A stretch of 64,000 nt of DNA, from NCBI RefSeq assembly GCF_002850255.1, contig NZ_CP022523.1, positions 62,001-126,000 on the forward strand. Reading direction: 5' to 3'. Of the stretch, positions 47,852-57,059 are shown piece by piece. The notes below the pieces were generated by a model, which did no database searches, was not told the origin of the DNA, and worked only from the letters and a program-made list of their open reading frames with translations. Within the stretch, counting starts at the first letter, position 1. Every line of letters begins with the position of its first letter. The translations under genes and the position numbers were made by a program. This stretch comes from Pseudoalteromonas sp. NC201 (GTDB lineage Bacteria > Pseudomonadota > Gammaproteobacteria > Enterobacterales > Alteromonadaceae).

Positions 47852-48940
47852 ATGGAACACTTAAAATTTGATTTAGATAAAGTTCCAGAGTTAACTTTTA
47901 AACATCAGAATAATTATGAATCTAACATACCAAATACGTTGGATTTAAGAATGTTAGATGAAGTAAGTGCAGGGAACACTTTTTTAAGGTTGGCTTCTAC
48001 ATCTCAAAATCCTTTAGTTACGGTACTTGATGAGAAGCCAAGTGATAATTCATTCTCATTGGTAGGTATAACAACTCTACCTATGTATATTCCGATTATG
48101 GCTTCCAAATTTAGAGATTACAAAAAGGAGTTGATTCCTGATTTAGATCCTAATAATTGGTACATAAAGGCTGATGGCAAATACCTTTTTAAAGACTCTA
48201 GGGTTATAGGGGTCGGACAGAAAAAAGATGATGCAATTGCTCGATGGGTACTTTTTTCAAGCTTTTTAGATCATTTTCGTAAGTATTACTGTTTACATAT
48301 TTCATACCTTAAAAAAGATGATCCAAGCTTTCAAAAAATAAAACGAAAAAAAGTTATACCTAAATATTATGAAAGTACATTTCGTGGTATCAAAGAGTCT
48401 TTACAACTATTTGGCGGTATTCCATCAGATATCATTTTTGATAATCTAGATTCAAATTGCTTTAGAAAAATTCAAAATGACAAATATAATGATTCATTTA
48501 TAAATAGCATTCAGCGGCTACCGAAAGATGATTTTAAGTCAGATATGGCTCAAATAATGCAATTTGTTGATATGCTTACATACATTTGTTCAAGGTTTCT
48601 ATTTCCCCCAAACTCGTTGGCCGTATTGTTGGATTTTGAAAAATACTCAATAGGGTTTTCTTCTGATTTATACATGCGTTATAAAGGTTATAGTCCATCA
48701 AAAACTGATGTGTGCGCTCATATGGTACTATCAAATATTCTTCATCAATTAAGGTTTTCAATTTTAGATCGCTTTATGCTTAATGATGGGAACATTTATG
48801 GATCTGTTAAAAAATATTGTAACGAAGAATATACTGACCTTTCAGGTAAAGTAGTTAACTCTATGATTTCTTTTTCTAATTTAAATGTAAGAAATTTAAA
48901 TAGCTTAAAGTCAGTTTTTTTTGAAAGCGACTTTAATTAA
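47852..48940 (+). CDS. Cassette 5 protein of unknown function
   Basis: A 362-residue soluble protein rich in Lys, Asp, Tyr and Phe. It has no signal peptide or membrane helix and no motif I recognise. The C-terminal half is helical (MAQIMQFVDMLTYICSRFLF, HMVLSNILHQLRFSILDRF). AGGAT lies upstream of ATG 47852. AT-rich compared with the chromosome around it, in keeping with a captured cassette gene. Confidence 0.72.
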   Translation: MEHLKFDLDKVPELTFKHQNNYESNIPNTLDLRMLDEVSAGNTFLRLASTSQNPLVTVLDEKPSDNSFSLVGITTLPMYIPIMASKFRDYKKELIPDLDPNNWYIKADGKYLFKDSRVIGVGQKKDDAIARWVLFSSFLDHFRKYYCLHISYLKKDDPSFQKIKRKKVIPKYYESTFRGIKESLQLFGGIPSDIIFDNLDSNCFRKIQNDKYNDSFINSIQRLPKDDFKSDMAQIMQFVDMLTYICSRFLFPPNSLAVLLDFEKYSIGFSSDLYMRYKGYSPSKTDVCAHMVLSNILHQLRFSILDRFMLNDGNIYGSVKKYCNEEYTDLSGKVVNSMISFSNLNVRNLNSLKSVFFESDFN

Positions 48941-48951
48941 GGTGCTAGAAG

Positions 48952-49049
48952 GCATAACAAACAAATCAACAAGGACTAAAAAAGTTTGGCTCCGCTCATG
49001 CCTCGCTATTTTAGCCAGAATTTTTTAGCCTGTTATTCGGGCGTTAAGT
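48952..49049 (+). other. attC: attC site of cassette 5
   Basis: GCATAAC-AA-ACAAATCAA... ends TGTTATTCGG-GC-GTTAAGT, with internal arms GACTAAAAAAGTTTGGC / GCCAGAATTTTTTAGCC region. The cassette begins TTATGCC and its end is GGCATAA, complementary as required. Confidence 0.82.
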
Positions 49050-49064
49050 TGTAAAGGAGTTCAG

Positions 49065-49646
49065 TTGGAAAATCCCATTGGTGAAAAAGTATTAGAATTA
49101 TTAGATGGCACTACTTTCCAAGGCTCAATCAGAGAAAACTTTGCATTAATGAATCACTACGTGGTGTTTGATACACAAAGGGCAATTTATGATTTGGTTG
49201 ATCTAGGTCATATCGGCTCAGCTAAAGCATTGTTAAGAGTGATCTTCGAAGCGAATGTTAAAGCAACATGGATATATCAGTGTGCCAGTGAAAAACAACT
49301 TGAACAGCTCCAAAAAGACGCTGTCAAATCCACGGTAAATAAGAAGCGAAATATTCAATTTGGTGAGATGGTTGATGATGTCGAGAAAATGAATCCTAAC
49401 CTGAAAGGTAAGCTAAAACAGTTTAAAGAAGAACACTGGAAAGGGTTAAATAGTTTAACTCATACGGGTGTTATGCAACTTAAAAGGTACTCATTAGCTT
49501 TTGAACAAAGTGGCTTAGAGACGGAAATTGAAACTATATTAGACTTTTCAAATCGAATGAGTATTAGTTCACTTGGTGATGTAGGGAAAATCACTAAGAA
49601 TAAAGCAGCAATGCAAGTAAGTATTGATCTAATTAGTGCGCTGTAA
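49065..49646 (+). CDS. Cassette 6 protein, DUF5677-like
   Basis: A 193-residue helical protein. NHYVVFDTQRAIYDLVDLGH and GSAKALLRVIFEANVKATWI followed by GLNSLTHTGVMQLKRY resemble DUF5677/DUF6988-type proteins, which are related to HEPN folds and are common in integron cassettes. Function is unknown. Start TTG 49065 has AAAGGAG six bases upstream. It is the last cassette; its attC is missing, and the expected AACTTAAC is not found after the stop. Confidence 0.65.
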   Translation: MENPIGEKVLELLDGTTFQGSIRENFALMNHYVVFDTQRAIYDLVDLGHIGSAKALLRVIFEANVKATWIYQCASEKQLEQLQKDAVKSTVNKKRNIQFGEMVDDVEKMNPNLKGKLKQFKEEHWKGLNSLTHTGVMQLKRYSLAFEQSGLETEIETILDFSNRMSISSLGDVGKITKNKAAMQVSIDLISAL

Positions 49647-49663
49647 CTCGCTCTCGGCCATTC

Positions 49664-49764
49664 TTCAATGAATTTCTAAGTTATCCAGTTGCTTTTGAAC
49701 AGCTTGTGCCAGCGTATCACAATGGCTTTATCAGATATGCGCTTAGCCTTTTTATCATCAACAT
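49664..49764 (-). pseudogene. Fragment of a Y1 (HUH) transposase gene
   Basis: Read on the minus strand, 49664-49764 encodes HVDDKKAKRISDKAIVIRWH and a short continuation with an internal stop, nearly the same as residues about 79-110 of the complete Y1 transposase at 42752-43723. Both ends are missing. It stands where the attC of cassette 6 should be and marks the distal end of the integron. Confidence 0.8.
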
Positions 49765-49896
49765 GCAAAAACAAACTTGATAGATAAACAGGCTCTTGTG
49801 CTAAATAGCCTAAAGCTAAGTAAATTTTACGCAAATTATACGGCAACGAAATTTCGACAAGGATAGAATAAAGACATAGCGCAAGTTGGAGTTACT

Positions 49897-50931
49897 ATGT
49901 TTTCCGAGAATGGATTTATTGCCAAGAATGAGTATCTCGTTAGTTTTCTGGTTTTGCTGTTAACCAGCGCCTTTGCCGTTGCTTTAGACTCGCTGTTACA
50001 TTCGGCGATCAGTGTACTGCTGGTATTACAGTTGGGCGTTGTTGTTGTTTCTCTCATCGCAAAACGTTGGATGGCACTGGGAGTGGCGATTGTTAGCAGT
50101 CTAGTGTTCAACTTTTTTATCACAGAACCCAGATACACGCTTCATATGAATAACACCGAAGACGTGGTCAATTTAGTGGTATTTATCGCGGTGGCATTAG
50201 CTACCAGCTATTTATCGAGCTATATCAAAGAGCAAAAGCAGCAGCTTTTAGTTGCGAATGTGCGCTCCAATATCTTGTTGTCGGTTTCTCATGATCTACG
50301 CACACCGCTCGCTGCGGTGATAGGAGCGCTCGAAACGCTAGAAACCTATCGTGATAAGTTAGACCAAGACGAGCAAAATGAGCTGTTGGGGTCGGCACGA
50401 TCAGAAAGCCACCGTTTGTTTCGCTATATCGAAAATATCTTGCAAGCCACCAAGTTACAGCATCAAGGGGATGAGCTTTCGCTTTTGAAGCAACCTACGT
50501 CTATTGATGTCTTGATCGATAACGTGATTTTACGGCTAGGCGCGCCATGCGTCTCGAGAATGCCACAGAATATGAGTCCAATTCTCACGATACAAGCTGC
50601 ACTCATTGAACAAGCCCTGTTTAACTTAATTGAAAATGCAGTCACCTTTAGTCCCGATGGAGAGCGGGTTGAGATTTCCTTTGGAGAAACGCAGCAAGCG
50701 TTGTTGATATTTATTCAGGATAACGGCCCTGGGATCCCCGTTGCTCGGCAAAAAGAAGTCTTTACCGCCTTTAGCTCATTTCGACAAAGCGCCAGTAAAG
50801 ACGGTGGCAGTGGTTTAGGGCTGAGTGTGGCGAGAGGTATTATTCGTGCACATGGCGGAGATATTCGCATTTTACCGACGACGCAAGGCTGCACAATGGA
50901 AGTTAGTTTGCCAAAAGAGGAGGCGCATTGA
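49897..50931 (+). CDS. KdpD-like sensor histidine kinase, short form
   Basis: A 344-residue inner-membrane histidine kinase. Four N-terminal helices (about 13-110) form a DUF4118-type domain as in KdpD, followed by the H-box SHDLRTPLAA with His132, an N-box FNLIENAVTFS and a G-box DGGSGLGLSVARGI. The large N-terminal KdpD sensor/USP domains of the usual 890-residue protein are absent. It senses potassium or turgor stress in the family. It overlaps the response-regulator gene and precedes Ktr-type transporter genes rather than kdpFABC. Confidence 0.85.
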   Translation: MFSENGFIAKNEYLVSFLVLLLTSAFAVALDSLLHSAISVLLVLQLGVVVVSLIAKRWMALGVAIVSSLVFNFFITEPRYTLHMNNTEDVVNLVVFIAVALATSYLSSYIKEQKQQLLVANVRSNILLSVSHDLRTPLAAVIGALETLETYRDKLDQDEQNELLGSARSESHRLFRYIENILQATKLQHQGDELSLLKQPTSIDVLIDNVILRLGAPCVSRMPQNMSPILTIQAALIEQALFNLIENAVTFSPDGERVEISFGETQQALLIFIQDNGPGIPVARQKEVFTAFSSFRQSASKDGGSGLGLSVARGIIRAHGGDIRILPTTQGCTMEVSLPKEEAH

Positions 50932-51632
50932 TGACTCACACCATTTTATTGATTGACGATGAAGAAGAGATCCGTCGTTTTATCCGCTTAGCATTAAAAG
51001 CTGAAGGGCTGAATTATGTGGAAGCCAGCACCGGAAAGGAAGCCATGTCGGTGTTAAAAGGTGAGCTGCCAGACTTAGTTATCTTAGATCTCGGGCTACC
51101 AGATTTTGATGGATATAGCATTTTGAAGAAGATCCGAGAAACCAGCAAGTTACCTGTATTGATCTTAACTGCGCGAGATCAAGAGGCTGAGAAGATTAAA
51201 CTGCTTGAGGGCGGCGCAAACGACTACCTGACGAAGCCTTTTAGCATCAAAGAGCTAATAGTGCGCGTCAAAGTGCTATTACGAGATTTAGTACCGAACA
51301 AACGCTTGCTCGCCATTGACTACGGCAAGTTGATGATAGATCTACAAAAGCATCAAGTCATTATGGATAACGCACCATTAGCACTATCGAAAAAGGAATT
51401 TGCACTACTTAGTATGCTTGCACAAAGAGCACAAGAATTAGTCAGTCAGCAAACCTTATTAAAGCAAATTTGGGGCGAAAGCCATGTGGAAGATAGTCAC
51501 TATTTACGGATTGTGGTCAGCCAGTTACGTAAGAAACTCAGTGATGATGCTGCTACACCAAAAATCATAGAAACTGAGCCCGGGGTTGGTTATCGGTTTT
51601 TACTTTTACCGCTCAATAAGCATTTCTCATAA
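50931..51632 (+). CDS. kdpE: KdpE-like response regulator
   Basis: A 233-residue OmpR/PhoB-type response regulator. The receiver domain has IDDEEE acidic residues, phosphoacceptor Asp in LVILDLGLPDFDG and Lys in YLTKPF. The C-terminal winged helix (about 130-230) matches KdpE. ATG 50931 overlaps the kinase stop and is preceded by AGAGGAGG. It very likely controls the following ktr genes (inference). Confidence 0.85.
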   Translation: MTHTILLIDDEEEIRRFIRLALKAEGLNYVEASTGKEAMSVLKGELPDLVILDLGLPDFDGYSILKKIRETSKLPVLILTARDQEAEKIKLLEGGANDYLTKPFSIKELIVRVKVLLRDLVPNKRLLAIDYGKLMIDLQKHQVIMDNAPLALSKKEFALLSMLAQRAQELVSQQTLLKQIWGESHVEDSHYLRIVVSQLRKKLSDDAATPKIIETEPGVGYRFLLLPLNKHFS

Positions 51633-51652
51633 CGGGGTATATAGAGGTTGTT

Positions 51653-52309
51653 ATGGCACAATTTGTAGTTATTGGTTTAGGTCGATTTGGTTTTGCGGCT
51701 TGTTTGGAATTAAAGCGGCTTGGAAACAAAGTGATAGGGGTAGATAGTCGCGAACGTGTGGTGAACCAAGTTGTTGAGCATATTGATTATGCCACCTCTT
51801 TAGACGCGACCGATGAAACGGCATTACGCCAACTAGATATTACGAGAAGCAAAGCGGTATTGGTCGCCATAGGTGAAAACCTAGAATCGAGCATTTTATG
51901 TGTACTGTCGTTAAAGAACTTAGGCGTTGAGCAAATTTGGGTTAAGGCCAGCTCAGAAGCGCATCATACAATTTTATCCCGCTTAGGCGTAACACGCGTG
52001 ATCCGCCCTGAAGAAGAAATGGGGATCAGGGTCGCACAAACACTGAATTACCCCATGGTGAATCAATATATGCAGTTGGGGCATGGCTTTTACATGGTGG
52101 AAGTCATCGTGAATAAATTAAGCTGCGGACAGTCTTTGGCGACGCTATTAAAGCGTGCAAAGGGCGAAATCAAGGCTGTGTTAGTACAGCGCGGCAAAGC
52201 GTGTTATACCAATCCGGCAGAGTCATTTTTGATCAACGAAGATGATAAAGTGATCCTCAGCGGTCAGTTAAAAGCGTTAAATTCTATCGCGCTAAAACTG
52301 GGGGCGTAA
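51653..52309 (+). CDS. ktrA: KtrA/TrkA-type potassium channel regulator
   Basis: A 218-residue cytoplasmic RCK protein. The Rossmann motif GLGRFGFA with ADP/ATP/NAD-binding acidic residue in VIGVDSRE is clear, and a C-terminal RCK-C (TrkA-C) domain begins near residue 135. One RCK unit indicates the KtrA type, which forms an octameric ring on KtrB. Its stop overlaps the KtrB start by one base. Confidence 0.85.
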   Translation: MAQFVVIGLGRFGFAACLELKRLGNKVIGVDSRERVVNQVVEHIDYATSLDATDETALRQLDITRSKAVLVAIGENLESSILCVLSLKNLGVEQIWVKASSEAHHTILSRLGVTRVIRPEEEMGIRVAQTLNYPMVNQYMQLGHGFYMVEVIVNKLSCGQSLATLLKRAKGEIKAVLVQRGKACYTNPAESFLINEDDKVILSGQLKALNSIALKLGA

Positions 52310-53679
52310 TGAAAACATGGAGTCCCCATTATTATCCCTATCCAAGTAGCCAGCCCAAAGCCCGCAAAAAGCCGCTTAGGTTAAGCCCCCCAGCAGTTCT
52401 GTTTATTGGGTTTTGTGGGCTGATAGCTTTAGGTACTATGTTGCTGTTGCTACCGATAGCACACACCCAAGACATCAAAGTGATGCAAGCGTTATTTACA
52501 GCAACTTCCGCGGTAACGGTAACAGGACTTGCCGTATTGAGTACGCCAAATGATTTTACGACCTTTGGCCATCTCGTTATTGCTAGTCTTATTCAAATCG
52601 GTGGACTTGGTTTTATGACCATTACGGTTGTGGTGCTGCGGGGGATGGGGCAGCAAATGGACATTAGTAAACAACTTATCGCAAAAGAAAGCTTTGGCAT
52701 AGCTCGATTTGATCAGTTGGTTGATACAGCCAAATGCGTGTTAGTTTATGCACTGATCATCGAATCTATAGGGTTTACCATTTTGCTTGCCCATTGGTAT
52801 CAAACGCTACCGCTTGGTGATGCGATAATGCAAAGCTTCTTCTACACTATTTCGGCTTTTAACAATGCGGGATTTGCATTGCATGAGGACAGCCTAACCA
52901 GTTTTCGTGGTGATTGGGTCGTTAATTTTGTGATATCGGGATTATTTGTGATTGGCGGACTTGGATTTGTGGTGTTGATGGATATAGTAAAAAGACGCCG
53001 TTGGAGCCGGTTTGGATCTGCCACTAAGTTAGTCTTGATAGCAACAGCGGTGTTAAATGTGCTGGCATTTAGCTTATTTTGGCTTTTTGAAGCAAATAAC
53101 CCAGAGACCCTTGGAAATTTGCCGGTGTCTGAGCAAGTGATCACCGCCTGGATGCAAGCTGTGACGCCACGAACAGCGGGCTTTAACAGTATCGACTTTG
53201 CGCTGGTGAATGACGAAAGTACCGTGTTGACCATTTGGTTAATGATAATAGGAGGCGGCTCTATGAGTACGGCCAGTGGTCTTAAAATAACCACGGTTGT
53301 GGTGCTATTAATGGCAACTTACGCTTATCTAAGACGCAGAGATCAAGTCGCTATCGGACACAGACAGATCTCGCCTGAAACGGTATTTAAGGCGCTTAGT
53401 CTCACCGTGGTTTACTTTTTTACCGTGATGCTCGCAACCCTTATTTTAACGATCACCGAGAAGGCAAATTTAACGGATATCACGTTTGAAGCAGTGTCGG
53501 CATTAGGCACGGTTGGCTTGTCTCGAGGGATCACCGGCTCATTGTCTTCACCCGGTGAAGCGGTAATCATCTTTTTAATGCTGATTGGACGCTTGGGGCC
53601 GTTAACCTTTCTATACTTGATCGCTCGCCCGAAACGGGAGAATTTAAAGTATGCAAAAGCGGAAATTCAGGTAGGATAA
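52309..53679 (+). CDS. ktrB: KtrB/TrkH-type potassium transporter
   Basis: A 456-residue inner-membrane protein of the TrkH/KtrB superfamily. The four pore loops are visible: TSAVTVTGLAV, SAFNNAGFAL, TPRTAGFNSID and SALGTVGLSRG, each with its filter glycine. An SSGLKITT-like loop (GGGSMSTASGLKIT) lies between helices. With KtrA it makes a sodium-dependent potassium uptake system. The size fits KtrB rather than the longer TrkH. Confidence 0.88.
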   Translation: MKTWSPHYYPYPSSQPKARKKPLRLSPPAVLFIGFCGLIALGTMLLLLPIAHTQDIKVMQALFTATSAVTVTGLAVLSTPNDFTTFGHLVIASLIQIGGLGFMTITVVVLRGMGQQMDISKQLIAKESFGIARFDQLVDTAKCVLVYALIIESIGFTILLAHWYQTLPLGDAIMQSFFYTISAFNNAGFALHEDSLTSFRGDWVVNFVISGLFVIGGLGFVVLMDIVKRRRWSRFGSATKLVLIATAVLNVLAFSLFWLFEANNPETLGNLPVSEQVITAWMQAVTPRTAGFNSIDFALVNDESTVLTIWLMIIGGGSMSTASGLKITTVVVLLMATYAYLRRRDQVAIGHRQISPETVFKALSLTVVYFFTVMLATLILTITEKANLTDITFEAVSALGTVGLSRGITGSLSSPGEAVIIFLMLIGRLGPLTFLYLIARPKRENLKYAKAEIQVG

Positions 53680-53699
53680 GCAAAAAAATAACGGAAATC

Positions 53700-54731
53700 A
53701 TGATGAAGTATCCCAATCCGTTGAAAGCGGGCAGTAAAATTGCGATCACGGCATTCTCAGCGGGCGTACCTGCTGCTATGCACGCGAGACTAGACAGCGC
53801 TTTGGATTATCTAACGCAACAAGGTTTTGAACTCGTGGTTGGTGAATGCCTGCGCGATAACCACAACTACGTTAGCGCGGATGTCAAAACCCGTGCTAAT
53901 GAGCTTATGGGATACTTACTCGACGACACAATAGACGCGATTATGCCGCCATGGGGCGGTGCAATTGCAATGGATTTACTGACATTACTTAATTGGGAAA
54001 AGTTGGCGCATGCTCCGCCAAAATGGCTCATCGGTTTCTCTGATGTCAGCACTTTGCTGAGCGCAGTGACTTGCAAACTAGGCTGGGCAAGCGTGCATGC
54101 AACTAACCTTATGCAATTAAATGCCCATCAACAAGACCCTTTAACGGTTGGACTTTTTAACCATTTGAGGCGCGCGCCTAAGGACTCTTTTACGCAGTTT
54201 CCCTCGACACATTTTGAAGCTGAGCCACTCAATTTTGTTGATTTTCCCGATGCTGGATTTAACTTGTCCGCGAGCACTCAATGGCGTATTTTGGCCAATG
54301 GCAATCACCGGCAGCAGTTTGCTGGTCGATTATTAGGCGGCTGTTTGGATATTCACATGTTATTGGCTGGTACGGAATATTTTGATCTGGACGCTTTTTC
54401 ACAGGCGCACCCTGATGAGTCGATTATCTTATATTTTGAAAATGGCGAAATGCCGCCAGCGGCGTACTATCGTGCACTGCAAAGTATTAAATTACGGGGC
54501 TGGTTTTCGAAAGTCGCTGGAGCTTTGATTGGTCGAAATCCAGAGCCGCTAGCAAAAGATAGCGACTGGACGCACCTAGATGCATTGAAAAAAGTCTTTA
54601 CTGGTTGCGATTTCCCTGTGCTATACGATGTGGATATAGGCCATCAAGCGCCGAATTTAACGCTGATTAACGGCGCTTATGCCGAAGTGACTGTTGGCGA
54701 TACCTTTTCAATTACACAGACATTAATATGA
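53700..54731 (+). CDS. S66-family LD-carboxypeptidase/MccF-like peptidase
   Basis: A 343-residue cytoplasmic serine peptidase. The nucleophile elbow is LIGFSDVSTLL, with the typical WASVHATNL following. Catalytic Glu and His lie in the C-terminal half (LYFENGEMPPAAYYRAL; DVDIGHQAPNLTLINGA). The subgroup looks like the MccF/MccC-self-immunity branch rather than LdcA, but this cannot be settled from the sequence. It overlaps the following GNAT gene by four bases. Confidence 0.82.
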   Translation: MMKYPNPLKAGSKIAITAFSAGVPAAMHARLDSALDYLTQQGFELVVGECLRDNHNYVSADVKTRANELMGYLLDDTIDAIMPPWGGAIAMDLLTLLNWEKLAHAPPKWLIGFSDVSTLLSAVTCKLGWASVHATNLMQLNAHQQDPLTVGLFNHLRRAPKDSFTQFPSTHFEAEPLNFVDFPDAGFNLSASTQWRILANGNHRQQFAGRLLGGCLDIHMLLAGTEYFDLDAFSQAHPDESIILYFENGEMPPAAYYRALQSIKLRGWFSKVAGALIGRNPEPLAKDSDWTHLDALKKVFTGCDFPVLYDVDIGHQAPNLTLINGAYAEVTVGDTFSITQTLI

Positions 54732-55171
54732 ATCTAGAATATAAAGTCGGCTCGATAGATGACCTCCTTGCGATAGAAAACCAAATTCCTGAATTTGCCA
54801 CGCCAAGAAAGGGTGAGGAAGTTGGAGACAAACTGCGAGATAAACAATATTTATTGCTGGTGGCGTACGCTCAAGGCAAGCCTGTAGGGTATAAGCTAGG
54901 TCACGAACTGCCAAACAACGAGTTTTATAGCTGGTTAGGCGCGGTCATCCCCGAATATCGCGGCAAAGGTATTGCCAAGCAGCTGTTGGTGATGCAAGAA
55001 ACTTGGTGCAAAGCGCAAGGCTATGGTGCCATTAGAGTAAAGTCGAGAAACCTATTCAAAAACATGCTATTGATGTTAATAAGCCGCGATTACCAGATTG
55101 TAAATTGTGAACAAATCAACGGCTCATCGGATTGCAAAATTCACTTTTATAAGCAATTACAAAAAGCCTAA
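54728..55171 (+). CDS. GNAT-family acetyltransferase
   Basis: A 147-residue GNAT protein. The acetyl-CoA loop is VIPEYRGKGIAKQLL and a late beta-bulge contains IRVKSRN. It is coupled to the S66 peptidase gene by a 4-base overlap. In MccF-type immunity a GNAT (MccE-like) can acetylate the same toxic nucleotide peptide, which makes the pairing worth noting, but no microcin genes are seen. Substrate unknown. Confidence 0.78.
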   Translation: MNLEYKVGSIDDLLAIENQIPEFATPRKGEEVGDKLRDKQYLLLVAYAQGKPVGYKLGHELPNNEFYSWLGAVIPEYRGKGIAKQLLVMQETWCKAQGYGAIRVKSRNLFKNMLLMLISRDYQIVNCEQINGSSDCKIHFYKQLQKA

Positions 55172-55189
55172 CCTTTGATATTAGGCTTT
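55163..55189. terminator. Bidirectional terminator
   Basis: A perfect 9-bp stem AAAGCCTAA (55163-55171) with 55181-55189, between convergent GNAT and BASS genes, with T-runs possible both ways. Confidence 0.75.
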
Positions 55190-56122
55190 ATTGTTATCAG
55201 ATGAGCTGGTGGCGCTTCGTCTCCATATTCCAGCTAATATCGAGCCGCTGACATTATGCCAAATAGAAAATAGGGTACCTGCTACGGCCGCCGCAGGAGT
55301 AAAAAACTTCATGGCAAGCGCAACAGCAAGCCCCGAGTTTTGCATGCCCACCTCAAAGGCCATGGTGCGACATACCTTCTCGTCAAAACCGAGCCGTTTC
55401 GGAATGAAATAGCCCAAAAGTAGCCCTGTAGTATTGTGCAGGATCACTGCAACCAGCATAACGAGCCCGATGCTTTGAAGTTTAGGTTGATTAAGAGCAA
55501 CGATCACTGCAATGATAAAAACGATTGAGAGCATTGAAAGTAAAGGCAGTATCGGAGTTGTTTTGATAACAGAGTGCGCTAGTGGTTTGGCAAACAAGGT
55601 ATTGAAAGCAACGCCCACAGCCACCGGAAGTAGCACAATTTTTAGCAGGCTCGTCAACATATCAGAAAACTGAATATCAACCACCTGGCCTATCATCAAT
55701 GTGGTAATCAGTGGCGTTAAGAACACGCCGAGTAAAGTACTAATCGCGGTCATAGAAATCGATAACGCGACATCTCCCTTGGCGAGATAACACAAAACGT
55801 TACTTGCCGTGCCGCCTGCAACCGTGCCCACTAAAATCATACCAATTAATAAGTCAGTTTCTAAGCTCATGGTGGTTGCAATCAAGTAGGCAACACTCGG
55901 CATTACGGTAAATTGAAGCAGTACACTAACGCAAATGGCTTTTTTGTTGTCAAGCACGCGTAAAAAGTCTTTTGTAGTGAGGGTTAAACCCATTGTGAGC
56001 ATGATCAACATTAATAACGGAATAATACCGCCTTTAAACGCGCTAAATAGAGTTGGAAAAAGATAGGCAACTATTGAGCAAATAACGGCCCAGATTGGAA
56101 AGAGCTGTACTATTCTACTCAT
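55181..56122 (-). CDS. Bile acid:sodium symporter (BASS/SBF)-family transporter
   Basis: A 313-residue inner-membrane protein with about nine helices. Family signatures include LMLTMGLTLTTKDFLRVL, GTVAGGTASNVLCYLAKGDV (sodium-binding GTASN) and FEVGMQNSGLAVALA. BASS proteins carry organic acids such as pyruvate, pantothenate or sulfates with sodium. It overlaps the EamA gene by four bases in an operon. Confidence 0.85.
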   Translation of the reverse strand: MSRIVQLFPIWAVICSIVAYLFPTLFSAFKGGIIPLLMLIMLTMGLTLTTKDFLRVLDNKKAICVSVLLQFTVMPSVAYLIATTMSLETDLLIGMILVGTVAGGTASNVLCYLAKGDVALSISMTAISTLLGVFLTPLITTLMIGQVVDIQFSDMLTSLLKIVLLPVAVGVAFNTLFAKPLAHSVIKTTPILPLLSMLSIVFIIAVIVALNQPKLQSIGLVMLVAVILHNTTGLLLGYFIPKRLGFDEKVCRTMAFEVGMQNSGLAVALAMKFFTPAAAVAGTLFSIWHNVSGSILAGIWRRSATSSSDNNKA

Positions 56123-56970
56123 TTTTCGCCTTTAGTTCCGAGTTTGCTGTACAGAAGGGCTGCAAAAATAATAGCACTACCAATACCAAGGCGAACGAGG
56201 TCAGCTTCTCGGTTCCAAATCAGCAAATTGACAATGATCCCAGCTGGGATCAGCACATTGTTCATTACCGCGAGTTCACCCACCGAGACGCGGGTCAGTC
56301 CTAAGTTCCAGACGTAATATCCTACGCCTGAAGCAATCAAGCCTAAATAAATGAGTATTTCCCATTGTAGATTAGTACTTGGGAGTTGCTGGGGATTACC
56401 GAATAATATAAATCCAATGGCGAGCACTAGAGACGCACCAATAAAGAAAAAGCCGAAGCTTTGGTGGTGTACCAGCTGGTAATGGTTACTTAAGCGTTTG
56501 TAACTTACTTGGCCTATCGCAAAGCAAAGGTTTGCGCCTTGCACTAGTAGCAAGCCAAAAAGGTAATCGCTAGTAAGCTCTGTATATCTAATGGTGATTG
56601 CACCAATGATAGCTATGAGTGCAGACAGCAAAAAGGTGGCATTGAACGAGCGGTTTAGTAAGTCATTGAGTGCAGTAATATAGATGGGTGTCATCACAGT
56701 GAATAGCAACACTTCAGGTACGCTTAGGTATAAAAAAGAGTGATAGTAAAAGCCATACATCAGACCAATCTGCACTGCACCGATTGCCATCAGCTTGATT
56801 ATCAACTCTTTATTCACTGAGTTCAATTTCAAAAATGGAATAAACACAATTGCAGCAAGCAAGGTTCTAGATAAAGCGCTAAACCAAGCATCGACTTGGC
56901 CTGCCAAATAGACACCAATTAAAGAAAACGAGAACGCCCAAAGTAAAGTAACAATCCAAAGTAATGGCAT
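56119..56970 (-). CDS. EamA/DMT-family transporter (carboxylate/amino-acid type)
   Basis: A 283-residue inner-membrane protein with ten predicted helices in two EamA halves (FSFSLIGVYLAGQVDAWFSA start; YYVWNLGLTRVSVGELAVMN in the second half). The longer VRxxxxAL hallmarks of RhaT-like members are absent, and the substrate is unknown. It is the first gene of the leftward two-gene operon with the BASS transporter. Confidence 0.82.
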   Translation of the reverse strand: MPLLWIVTLLWAFSFSLIGVYLAGQVDAWFSALSRTLLAAIVFIPFLKLNSVNKELIIKLMAIGAVQIGLMYGFYYHSFLYLSVPEVLLFTVMTPIYITALNDLLNRSFNATFLLSALIAIIGAITIRYTELTSDYLFGLLLVQGANLCFAIGQVSYKRLSNHYQLVHHQSFGFFFIGASLVLAIGFILFGNPQQLPSTNLQWEILIYLGLIASGVGYYVWNLGLTRVSVGELAVMNNVLIPAGIIVNLLIWNREADLVRLGIGSAIIFAALLYSKLGTKGEK

Positions 56971-57059
56971 GGTTAATTAGTTGTAATTTTTAATCCCGCA
57001 ATTGTATCACGAGTGTCGTAGAAAATTGACTGTTCGAAAAAAGCGATGATAACAATCTT

